The translations under genes and the position numbers were made by a program. Positions 1-6,328 of a stretch of DNA of 9,262 nt are shown piece by piece; the first letter of the stretch is position 1; every line of letters begins with the position of its first letter. A model generated the notes under the pieces. That model saw only the letters and a list, made by a program, of their open reading frames with translations. It was not told the origin of the DNA and ran no database searches. Origin of the DNA: Kiritimatiellia bacterium (lineage in GTDB: Bacteria > Verrucomicrobiota > Kiritimatiellia > RFP12 > DVOR01); the NCBI GenBank assembly GCA_017457555.1, contig JAFTHG010000067.1:1-9262 (forward strand), given 5' to 3'.

Positions 1-545
1 CGGTCGCTCACTGCAAGATTTTCAATCGCAAAAATGATGAAACGCCACTCCAGACCGCAACGCTCATCCGCAAGTCTGGAGAAACAACACTTACCTTAAC
101 AAATGCACAAGGCGTCACCACCGAACATGTTCGCCTCAACACTCCCATTGCAGACACCGATCTCACGTGGGTAGACCTGACCTTCAACTACCTCTGGTGG
201 CCGACCGTCAACCAGCTCACCGAAGCAGATCTGGCAACACGTCAGTTGAAATCACGCGAGGGCGGCCGTAATTGTGTTGTCTTAGAGGTCTTTCCCCCTA
301 AGGAGATCTCAGGCATCTACTCAGTCTTACTCTGGATTGACATCTCCACCGGCTTTGTAGTACAAACCGAGCAGACCGACGCCCATGGCAAAGCGGTTCG
401 TAAGATGTGGATTCAGCGTATTGGTCGCGAAGAAGGACGCTGGGTACCACGTGAATTCCGCATTCAACGTGATGGCATGCGTCGCGTCACTAAGTTAATC
501 ATTGCGACAATTCAAGCTTCCACATTTGCCGTTGAGGAGCAATAA
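1..545 (+). CDS. Outer membrane lipoprotein-sorting protein, LolA-like (5' end missing)
   Basis: The reading frame is open from base 3 to the TAA at 543-545, giving 180 visible residues; the N-terminus, including any signal peptide, lies before the window. The visible part resembles the C-terminal two thirds of the LolA-like outer-membrane lipoprotein-sorting proteins common in PVC bacteria. It has a WVDLTFNYLWWP segment, then a CVVLEVFPP strand, a VLLWIDISTGFVVQTEQTD strand pair, and a KMWIQRIG..EGRWVPREFRIQR strand pair, the alternating pattern of a half-barrel that binds acyl chains. Such proteins are thought to carry lipoproteins or other lipids across the periplasm and often sit beside RND-type permeases, which cannot be checked here. 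A TTG at 246 could open a shorter frame, but the homologous sequence continues upstream of it, so it is not the start. The next gene begins 2 nt downstream, implying cotranscription. The fold family is fairly secure; the cargo is unknown. Confidence 0.75.
   Translation, partial: VAHCKIFNRKNDETPLQTATLIRKSGETTLTLTNAQGVTTEHVRLNTPIADTDLTWVDLTFNYLWWPTVNQLTEADLATRQLKSREGGRNCVVLEVFPPKEISGIYSVLLWIDISTGFVVQTEQTDAHGKAVRKMWIQRIGREEGRWVPREFRIQRDGMRRVTKLIIATIQASTFAVEEQ
534..539 (+). promoter_or_regulatory. Shine-Dalgarno site for the AI-2E family permease
   Basis: GAGGAG lies 8 nt before the ATG at 548, inside the last codons of the LolA-like gene. It supports that start and indicates that translation re-initiates within a polycistronic message. 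Confidence 0.7.
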
Positions 546-547
546 TC

Positions 548-1714
548 ATGGATAATCGACCCAGAACACTCGTCTTTTCTGCCGCGCAAAATCGCATTAT
601 CACCACCACGCTCACCCTTCTGTGCAGTACATTGTTGGTCGTGAGTGCACTTTTGGTGCTCTTTGGTCTGCTGCAAGGACTCAACTACTTCCTCAATATT
701 GTCGGCCCTATCATCGTGGCTTTCTTCTTAAGCTTGTTGACGCGGCCATGGTATGCACGGTTACGAACATGGTTTGGTGGACGTGACGTACTGGCAGTTT
801 TAGCCTTCTCCTTCTCGTTTCTTATACCGATCTTCCTTTTAGGATGGTTTTTTGGAGCCTTTATCCTTGAACAGGGAAGTAATTTTGCACACGCATTGCC
901 CAAAATCATCACAGCCACTCGCGATGCACTGACAAAAGCCTTCCCCGATTTTGCAGATGTCGTAGCCAACATTGTTCCCAATTTGGCAGACGTCCTCGCC
1001 GACGATGGCTCGCTCTCTTGGTCAAAGTTAGTCGATATGGCCGGGAAAGGCGTTCACATGGGAGGAGCCGTCTTCTCGGCAGGTTCGGCCGCGGCATTAT
1101 GGTTACTAACCTTCTTCTACTGGATTATCTTTGTCATGAAAGAACCGCTCTCCGGAGAAGGTTTTGCAAAGCGGCTGCCCTTTATCAGCACATCCGGACG
1201 CGAAGCAATGGCCCGGTACTTCCAAAACTTCAGCGACATTATTGTATCTTACTTCCGTGGTCAAATTATTGACGTCACAATTCAGGGATTTCTTTACGGA
1301 ACAACATTCCAACTCTTCGGGTTGCCCAACGGGTTCATCATTGGATTTGTGCTGGGTATTCTCAATCTGGTGCCCTACCTTGGCGTAACGGCAGGTCTCT
1401 GTGTGGCGTTGCCAGTGGCCTTTTTCCACGCAGGTCTGGCTTATACCTGTGCCATCTTTGCCGTCTTTTGCGTGATTCAAACCTTTGATGGTTACATCAT
1501 GCAACCCTACATTCAGGGCGACCGTATGAAACTCTCTGCTTGGCAGATCGTCTTTGCCTTGCTCTTTTGGACACAACTCGGTGGCTTCTTGGGATTGCTC
1601 CTAGCCATTCCACTCACCGCATTCGTCAAAGCCTCATGGGATGAATGGTGCGCCACATCCGAACGTTTTGTCGCCCCTTCGGAAGAATCAACACCCTTGA
1701 AGGAGGAACCCTGA
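548..1714 (+). CDS. AI-2E/PerM family membrane transporter
   Basis: The 388-residue product belongs to the AI-2E transporter family (PerM, YdiK, TqsA relatives). About seven or eight hydrophobic spans are visible: a pair near residues 20-66, one near 80-107, one near 172-196, and a C-terminal group from about 260 to 360. Family hallmarks include YFRGQ (R237-G238-Q239), followed by a QGFLYGTTFQLFGLPNG loop, LNLVPYLGV, FDGYIMQPYIQG (D314, P320), and a C-terminal GGFLGLLLAIPLTAFVKA span. A soluble-looking segment at about 110-170 corresponds to the family's variable extracytoplasmic region. Despite the name, few members are shown to export autoinducer-2; others act in Na+/H+ exchange or are uncharacterised, so the substrate is undetermined. 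The start at 548 has a good ribosome-binding site. The next gene starts 1 nt after its stop. Length is normal for the family. Confidence 0.93.
   Translation: MDNRPRTLVFSAAQNRIITTTLTLLCSTLLVVSALLVLFGLLQGLNYFLNIVGPIIVAFFLSLLTRPWYARLRTWFGGRDVLAVLAFSFSFLIPIFLLGWFFGAFILEQGSNFAHALPKIITATRDALTKAFPDFADVVANIVPNLADVLADDGSLSWSKLVDMAGKGVHMGGAVFSAGSAAALWLLTFFYWIIFVMKEPLSGEGFAKRLPFISTSGREAMARYFQNFSDIIVSYFRGQIIDVTIQGFLYGTTFQLFGLPNGFIIGFVLGILNLVPYLGVTAGLCVALPVAFFHAGLAYTCAIFAVFCVIQTFDGYIMQPYIQGDRMKLSAWQIVFALLFWTQLGGFLGLLLAIPLTAFVKASWDEWCATSERFVAPSEESTPLKEEP
1701..1706 (+). promoter_or_regulatory. Strong Shine-Dalgarno site for the 183-residue membrane protein
   Basis: AGGAGG (AAGGAGG if the preceding A is counted) lies 9 nt before the ATG at 1716, inside the end of the preceding permease gene. 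It is the best ribosome-binding site in the window and is strong evidence that the small downstream gene is translated. Confidence 0.8.
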
Positions 1715-1715
1715 T

Positions 1716-2267
1716 ATGACCGCTACGCAAAGCGTGCTCTTGCTTGCAACCATCCTCCTTGCTATCGGAGGAGTATTACTTACAAAAGGTGCTGCGACAC
1801 TCGTCGGAAGACTGCCACGTCATCGCTTGGCAGGGATCATTTTGACCTGCCTCTGTGTTGCATGGGCCGGATGGACGCTCACCATTCATCCAATTGACTT
1901 CCTGGCATTCTTAACACCCGGTAAGATTCTGATTGGGTGCATCATCCTTACACCGCTCATCTGCATCTATTTGGACAATCTGCTATTCGCCCGTGCATTA
2001 GGCGGCATCCTGATGTTATGGCCGATGCCTGTCATTCTTTTAACACGTGACTATCTCACCACATGGCGTTTAGTGCCGATTACAATCGGTTATATCAGCC
2101 TCACCGCCGGGATGTTTTTCGTCTTTCATCCGTGGATTTTCCGTTGCATCTGCGAAACACTCGCAGAGAATCGTAAAATCCGCTTCATCACAGCTTGGAG
2201 CTTTATTCTGGCTGGTCTTCTTTGTTTCATTGCAACAAATCTTTTCGGAAAGGTGCTTGGACAATGA
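1716..2267 (+). CDS. Multi-span membrane protein of unknown function
   Basis: I do not recognise this 183-residue protein. It is very hydrophobic, with about six likely membrane spans near residues 5-24, 37-55, 65-84, 88-108, 117-138 and 158-178. The linkers are short and positively charged, for example GRLPRHR between spans 1 and 2 and ENRKIR before the last. No catalytic motif, signal for lipid attachment or repeated half is obvious. The gene is real: it has an excellent ribosome-binding site, starts 1 nt after the AI-2E permease stop, and its stop overlaps the start of the LptF/G gene by 4 nt (ATGA), so its translation is probably coupled to that permease. Position suggests an envelope role, perhaps as partner of either neighbour, but that is only inference from context. 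Confidence 0.8.
   Translation: MTATQSVLLLATILLAIGGVLLTKGAATLVGRLPRHRLAGIILTCLCVAWAGWTLTIHPIDFLAFLTPGKILIGCIILTPLICIYLDNLLFARALGGILMLWPMPVILLTRDYLTTWRLVPITIGYISLTAGMFFVFHPWIFRCICETLAENRKIRFITAWSFILAGLLCFIATNLFGKVLGQ
2247..2253 (+). promoter_or_regulatory. Ribosome-binding site that decides the LptF/G start
   Basis: GGAAAGG lies 10 nt before the ATG at 2264. Together with the ATGA overlap it favours 2264 over the in-frame upstream ATG at 2195, which would overlap the previous gene by 73 nt and add 23 residues that do not fit the family N-terminus. Confidence 0.6.
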
Positions 2268-3376
2268 GTATTTTGTTTCGTTACGTCCTGCGGAGTTTTG
2301 CATTGCCGGCGACGATGTGCTTCTTGGGGTTATGTGCGCTCACCTTACTCTTTATGAGTTTTGATCTGATTGGCGCCTGTTTTGACCCCAAATCAGCCGT
2401 TACATTTACCGTAGCCTGCGACTTTATTCTCGGCACACTCTCCATGTATCTGGAGTGGTTGCTACCGGCAGTCTTTCTCCTTTCAACGCTCTACACGATG
2501 TGGCAATTCTGCCGTCATAGCGAATTGATTGCCATGCGCGCTGGTGGCATTGGCATGAGTACGGTGACAGCCCCCATTCTTCTGACCGCATTATTGGCGG
2601 CGATCTTTTCCTTTGTCAATACCGAATACATCAAACCAACGGCTGCGGCACGTGCGATGATTATCAAGAACTCTGACTTTCGAACGACAGGCCGCGAACC
2701 CTTGAAGGGGCGTGCTTACTTCGAGCCTACAGGAAAATTCCGCATTGTCATTGGTGCGCTTGATCCCACCAATCCCGAACACCTGAAAGATGTCCGTGTC
2801 ACCTTCTTCCGCGAAGATGGGTCACAGCGAGTAACCTACGAAGCACCCGAAGCACGGTGGTTGGATGAAGAATGGTGGCTGCAAGGAGGCGTTAAAGCCA
2901 CCTATTACAATGAGCTGGATGAAGTGGTTGCACCACCTGAAGGACTTACTGCCTTTTCGTCCATCAAAGAACTGTATGACTTGAACGTGCATCCGCGCCA
3001 GATTATTGTACAGAACTCTGACGCCGAGTTCTCCTCTGCTGCCGACCGAAAGATCAGCCGTAAAGAGCGTGATCGCACCGGCTTAACAACACGTCAAAAG
3101 CATGAAGATTCGTACGCAACATACAACCATTACGCTGCGCCTTTCTCCATCTTATTAGTGACACTCTTTGCAATTCCGGCTGGTATTGCCTCCGGTCGTC
3201 AATCCGTCTTCCGCGGTATTTTGTTAGCACTTGGGATGTTCCTCGCCTACTACGCCTTGACCGCATTGGCGATGTTGCTTGCCAATAATGGATGGGTTAA
3301 ACCTGCACTCGCGGTAATGCTGCCCTCCATCATCTTCGGTAGTGCCGCATTGATGCTCTTCAGAAAGTTACACTAA
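2264..3376 (+). CDS. LptF/LptG family lipopolysaccharide-export permease
   Basis: The 370-residue product is a YjgP/YjgQ family permease, the membrane half of the LptB2FG ABC transporter that extracts lipopolysaccharide from the inner membrane and passes it to the periplasmic Lpt bridge. It begins MSILFRYVLRSFALP, the typical amphipathic entry to span 1. Spans lie near residues 13-36, 45-80 (probably one long or two short) and 101-122. The cytoplasmic coupling segment HSELIAMRAGGIG (H85-G97) matches the family's SEL(V/I)ALRAxGxS motif, which contacts the LptB ATPase. A periplasmic jellyroll domain of about 130 residues follows (FRIVIGALDP, DVRVTFFREDG, EARWLDEEWWLQGG). The last ~75 residues form three spans starting at YAAPFSILLVTLFAIPAG. 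Length is normal. I cannot say whether it is LptF or LptG, and no second copy lies next to it, although many bacteria place the pair side by side. Confidence 0.9.
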   Translation: MSILFRYVLRSFALPATMCFLGLCALTLLFMSFDLIGACFDPKSAVTFTVACDFILGTLSMYLEWLLPAVFLLSTLYTMWQFCRHSELIAMRAGGIGMSTVTAPILLTALLAAIFSFVNTEYIKPTAAARAMIIKNSDFRTTGREPLKGRAYFEPTGKFRIVIGALDPTNPEHLKDVRVTFFREDGSQRVTYEAPEARWLDEEWWLQGGVKATYYNELDEVVAPPEGLTAFSSIKELYDLNVHPRQIIVQNSDAEFSSAADRKISRKERDRTGLTTRQKHEDSYATYNHYAAPFSILLVTLFAIPAGIASGRQSVFRGILLALGMFLAYYALTALAMLLANNGWVKPALAVMLPSIIFGSAALMLFRKLH

Positions 3377-3379
3377 GGA
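3375..3379 (+). promoter_or_regulatory. Ribosome-binding site for the NERD protein
   Basis: AAGGA overlaps the TAA stop of the LptF/G gene and lies 6 nt before the ATG at 3386. It fixes the start of the NERD gene and suggests re-initiation right after the upstream stop. Confidence 0.65.
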
Positions 3380-3385
3380 TTTCTT

Positions 3386-4099
3386 ATGATTGAAACACGT
3401 GCAACAATGCATGGTATTCCCGGAGACTCCGCCCGCAAACGCGGACTCTGCAAAGTCTTAATCCCGATTCTCATCTTTGGCCTTCTCTTTGGATTTGCAG
3501 CCGGGCTCTTACTCGGAAGCCTTGGCCTCTTACCCTGGTGGGTCGGCATTTTCCTCCTCGTTGGCGGCGTGATCGGGTTCTCTCTTTTCAAGCTCTACCA
3601 ACCCTCGCTCGTTTACGGTTACTTCAAAGGTGCGCGTGGCGAGGAAATGGTCGCGGGAGAACTGGCTCGTTTGCCTGCGACTTGGACTATTTTCAATGGT
3701 CTTCTCCTCCCAAACGAACTGGATATCGACCACGTTGCCGTTGGGCCACAGGGGATTTTCATTATTGAAACAAAGCATTGGTCTGGTGATGTTGCCATCC
3801 ATGATGGGCAACTCCTTGCCAATAATCGGCGATTGAGCAAATCCCCCATCGCCCAAGTCCGCAACTTAACTTCGGCGATTTGTGAACTTTTGCCACAATA
3901 TGCGCAACTTGTCCACGGCGTTCTTTGCTTCGCCGGCCCTCAATTCATGGCCGGGGCTCAACAACTGGATGAAGTAAAAATCTGCTCATATCTTAATCTC
4001 TCAAACCAACTGACCAGTGGTAATATTGTATTAGATGCAGCTGAAATCACCGCTTGCGTTGCCCATTTGGGAACGCTTTCAATTACGCAAGGACTTTAA
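3386..4099 (+). CDS. Membrane-anchored NERD (nuclease-related) domain protein
   Basis: The 237-residue protein has two hydrophobic spans (about residues 23-45 and 49-70) followed by a soluble NERD domain (about 80-190). NERD domains are related to PD-(D/E)XK nucleases, and the expected residues are present: E86 in GARGEE, D115 in ELDIDHVAVGP, and E128-x-K130 in GIFIIETKHWSG, then a KSPIAQVRNL segment matching the usual NPxxQ helix. All metal-binding positions look intact, so nuclease activity is possible, but NERD proteins are poorly characterised biochemically and activity cannot be asserted. The predicted topology has the short N-terminus and the C-terminal domain on the same side, most likely the cytoplasm. 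No helicase, kinase or zinc-finger domain is fused, unlike some family members. It is the last gene of block 1, starting 9 nt after the LptF/G stop. Function in this setting is unknown. Confidence 0.9.
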   Translation: MIETRATMHGIPGDSARKRGLCKVLIPILIFGLLFGFAAGLLLGSLGLLPWWVGIFLLVGGVIGFSLFKLYQPSLVYGYFKGARGEEMVAGELARLPATWTIFNGLLLPNELDIDHVAVGPQGIFIIETKHWSGDVAIHDGQLLANNRRLSKSPIAQVRNLTSAICELLPQYAQLVHGVLCFAGPQFMAGAQQLDEVKICSYLNLSNQLTSGNIVLDAAEITACVAHLGTLSITQGL

Positions 4100-4183
4100 T
4101 CCCCTGCGCAATACGCCTACTCTGAATCCGGATTCTCACAGCGTATCGCACCACACCCTTCCACATACAAGCACGCTAACATT
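4100..4183 (+). other. 84-nt spacer, the only real gap in the window
   Basis: This is the only non-coding stretch longer than 10 nt. It should hold any promoter for prc-dxs-mutL, but I see no convincing -35/-10 pair. There is also no clear Shine-Dalgarno sequence in the bases before the prc ATG at 4184. Its main feature is the inverted repeat at 4105-4150. No T-tract follows that repeat, so a standard intrinsic terminator is not supported. Confidence 0.6.
4105..4150. repeat. Imperfect inverted repeat enclosing a perfect 12-bp palindrome
   Basis: The left arm TGCG-CA-ATACGC (4105-4116) pairs with the right arm GCGTATCGCA (4141-4150) over ten base pairs, leaving a CA bulge at 4109-4110. The 24-nt loop contains GAATCCGGATTC (4124-4135), which is a perfect palindrome. 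It could be a protein-binding operator, an RNA hairpin that marks the 3' end of the upstream message, a copy of a dispersed palindromic repeat, or chance. Only the pairing is directly visible; the role is open. Confidence 0.45.
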
Positions 4184-6328
4184 ATGAAAAAAATCTTCTT
4201 TTACCTCTTTCTCTTAACTTTAGCCCCAATTCTTGCAGCAGAAGAACTGCAACCTCAGGCAGAATATCCCGAGATTTCACGCCGCATGGTCTACCAACTC
4301 AATACGACCCATCTCTCCGGGGAACGTTTTAATGACCGACTTTCCATAGTTGCATGGACCAATCTCGTTGATGCGCTTGACTTTGACCGCACCCTATTGA
4401 CTCAGGAAGACTTGGCAAAGCTTGAGCCTCTCAAAACCCAAATAGATGATTTGGTAACCGAAGGCAATTTAACGTTTGGTTACGATTTAGTTGACCTTGT
4501 CCGGAATCGTATTACAGAACGTTGTGCATATGTAGAAAAGGTTCTGCAAAAAAATGCGCCATTTGACTTTACTAAGGACGAAAGTTATCAGTGGAAGCGT
4601 CGCAAAGCGACACGCCCTGCAAATCGTAAAGAACAAGAAGCATTGTGGTATGCCACGCTTAAAAACGAGTACCTTGCCTTAACACTTGCCAAGGAATTTG
4701 ATGCGGAAGAGGCCAAATCAACACAAAAAGAAACTGATGAAGCCGCTAAACCCGATTATTCCGAAGATGATGATTTAACCTTACCGACAACGGAAATTAT
4801 CGCAAAGCGTTATCGGACCTTACGCGATGTCTATAAAGAAATGGACTCTGAAACAGCGCTTCAGCGCATCCTTTCTGCCGTTTCTATGGCCTATGACCCT
4901 CACACGGACTACATGTCGCCCATGAACTTTGAAGATTTCAGTATGGATATGAATCTGACATTATGTGGTATTGGGGCGACCTTGCGTTATGATGACGGTA
5001 TGATCCGTATTACGGAACTGATGCCTGGAGCTCCTGCTGCGAATGATACGCGTGACATCCGGTTGCAAGAAGGTGATCGTATCATTGGTGTGGGGCAAGG
5101 AGATGGCCCCATTGAAGATATCTGTCACAAACCTCTTAGCCAAACAGTCCGTAAAATCCGTGGCCCAAAAGGCACTGTTGTCACCTTGAAGGTCATCCCG
5201 GTCTCGGATAAAACAGGTACCCGGACAAAGATTGTTGACCTCATACGTGATGAAATTCACCTTGATCAACAAGCTGTTACAGGACACGTCGAACGATTAG
5301 AGCTGGAAGATGGCAGCGAACGTAAATTCGGCTATGTACGTATTCCGGCCTTCTATGCGGGTGTCGTCAGCGGTAATAAGGGCGAAAATGCCTCGTCTAT
5401 GACACGGGATTTACTTACCTACATCCAATCCTTTAACACCGAACATGTTGATGGCATGGTCATTGACCTCCGAAATAATGGCGGTGGCTCACTGATGGAA
5501 GCACTCTCCATGACCTCTCTCTTTGTTTCAGGTCCGGTTGTACAAGTACGTGACAAACGTAATGTGCAGGTGCTTGATGGCACGTTAAAGCGCGTTGCTT
5601 TCCGCAAACCGCTCGTTGTTCTTGTCAATCGCAACTCCGCATCTGCTTCTGAAATTGTGGCGTCTGCATTCCAAGACTATGGTCGCGCTATTATCATTGG
5701 CGATTCCAAAACGCATGGCAAAGGAACTGTACAAACCGTCCAATCACTCGGCAATTCACAAACACATGGCGCAAACCGCATTACCACCGCATGCTTCTAC
5801 CGCATTAATGGTGGCACTACGCAACTACGTGGCGTTGAGCCGGATATTGTCATCCCCTCGATCTATGACGCACTTGAATTAGGCGAAGATCAACTTCCCG
5901 GCGCCCTTCCTTATAGCACGGTTGCCCCAGCGTACTATGCCAAGACCTCCGATGTCACGCCCTATCTGCCACACCTGACAAAGGCTTCCAGAAAACGTCT
6001 ACAGAAGGATGAACAGGCTAAAGCTGCATTACAGTTGGTTGAGCACGTCCGTAAAGCCAATGCAGAACAATTTGTTCCGCTTCAAATTGACGCACGCCGC
6101 ACTCGTATGAAAGCCGAACGCGCCATTGAAAAACTTCAAGATGAAGCACTCAAGGGGACAAAGCAAAGCCGTAAGAATGGGCCCAATGCGGAGAATGATT
6201 ATGTCTTGCGTGAAGCGTTGTCCATTTTGTCGGACTACATTGACTTGCGTGGCGGCCCGGATGAACCTGTCAATGTGAATGGCGATTTACGAACCCGTCT
6301 TTTTCAAATCTTCGGTGCGGTGCAATGA
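4184..6328 (+). CDS. prc: Carboxy-terminal processing protease Prc (tail-specific protease, family S41)
   Basis: The 714-residue protein matches Escherichia coli Prc/Tsp in order and length (about 680 there). It has a signal peptide (MKKIFFYLFLLTLAPILAA, cleavage near A18/A19), an N-terminal helical domain (about 25-245), a PDZ domain (about 258-342, with CGIGATL and LQEGDRIIGVGQ), and the S41 protease core (about 345-560). A C-terminal helical domain resembling DUF3340 follows (about 568-700). The catalytic Ser-Lys pair is visible: S487, the middle serine of SASASE, and K513 in THGKGTVQ, with D498 in QDYGRA as the third conserved residue. VIDLRNNGGG and FYRINGGTTQLRGVEPDI are also typical. 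It should act in the periplasm, degrading or trimming proteins with non-polar C-termini; in E. coli targets include a murein hydrolase and a penicillin-binding protein. An acidic insertion (KPDYSEDDDL) sits in the N-terminal domain. Its stop overlaps the dxs start. Confidence 0.96.
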   Translation: MKKIFFYLFLLTLAPILAAEELQPQAEYPEISRRMVYQLNTTHLSGERFNDRLSIVAWTNLVDALDFDRTLLTQEDLAKLEPLKTQIDDLVTEGNLTFGYDLVDLVRNRITERCAYVEKVLQKNAPFDFTKDESYQWKRRKATRPANRKEQEALWYATLKNEYLALTLAKEFDAEEAKSTQKETDEAAKPDYSEDDDLTLPTTEIIAKRYRTLRDVYKEMDSETALQRILSAVSMAYDPHTDYMSPMNFEDFSMDMNLTLCGIGATLRYDDGMIRITELMPGAPAANDTRDIRLQEGDRIIGVGQGDGPIEDICHKPLSQTVRKIRGPKGTVVTLKVIPVSDKTGTRTKIVDLIRDEIHLDQQAVTGHVERLELEDGSERKFGYVRIPAFYAGVVSGNKGENASSMTRDLLTYIQSFNTEHVDGMVIDLRNNGGGSLMEALSMTSLFVSGPVVQVRDKRNVQVLDGTLKRVAFRKPLVVLVNRNSASASEIVASAFQDYGRAIIIGDSKTHGKGTVQTVQSLGNSQTHGANRITTACFYRINGGTTQLRGVEPDIVIPSIYDALELGEDQLPGALPYSTVAPAYYAKTSDVTPYLPHLTKASRKRLQKDEQAKAALQLVEHVRKANAEQFVPLQIDARRTRMKAERAIEKLQDEALKGTKQSRKNGPNAENDYVLREALSILSDYIDLRGGPDEPVNVNGDLRTRLFQIFGAVQ

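Noticed and set aside
246..545. Short 99-residue gene starting at TTG 246
   Set aside because: The same frame is open to the start of the window and the upstream residues fit the LolA-like family, so this is only the 3' part of a longer gene.
1106..1576. 156-residue open frame on the minus strand
   Set aside because: It lies entirely inside the AI-2E family gene, has no recognisable motif, and is best explained as a shadow of that gene.
548..1714. Quorum-sensing (autoinducer-2) system
   Set aside because: The family name does not establish the substrate, and no luxS, lsr or signalling gene is nearby.
2195..2263. Longer start for the LptF/G permease at the ATG at 2195
   Set aside because: It would overlap the preceding gene by 73 nt and adds residues unlike the family N-terminus; the ATG at 2264 has an ATGA overlap and a ribosome-binding site.
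3530..3856. 108-residue open frame on the minus strand
   Set aside because: It is antisense to the NERD domain, whose conserved residues show the plus strand is the coding one.
3386..4099. Anti-phage defence island around the NERD protein
   Set aside because: All neighbours are housekeeping or envelope genes; there is no helicase, methylase, toxin, integrase or shift in sequence character to support a defence island.
4105..4150. Intrinsic terminator after the NERD gene
   Set aside because: The stem is imperfect, the loop is 24 nt and no run of T follows, so the standard terminator signature is absent.
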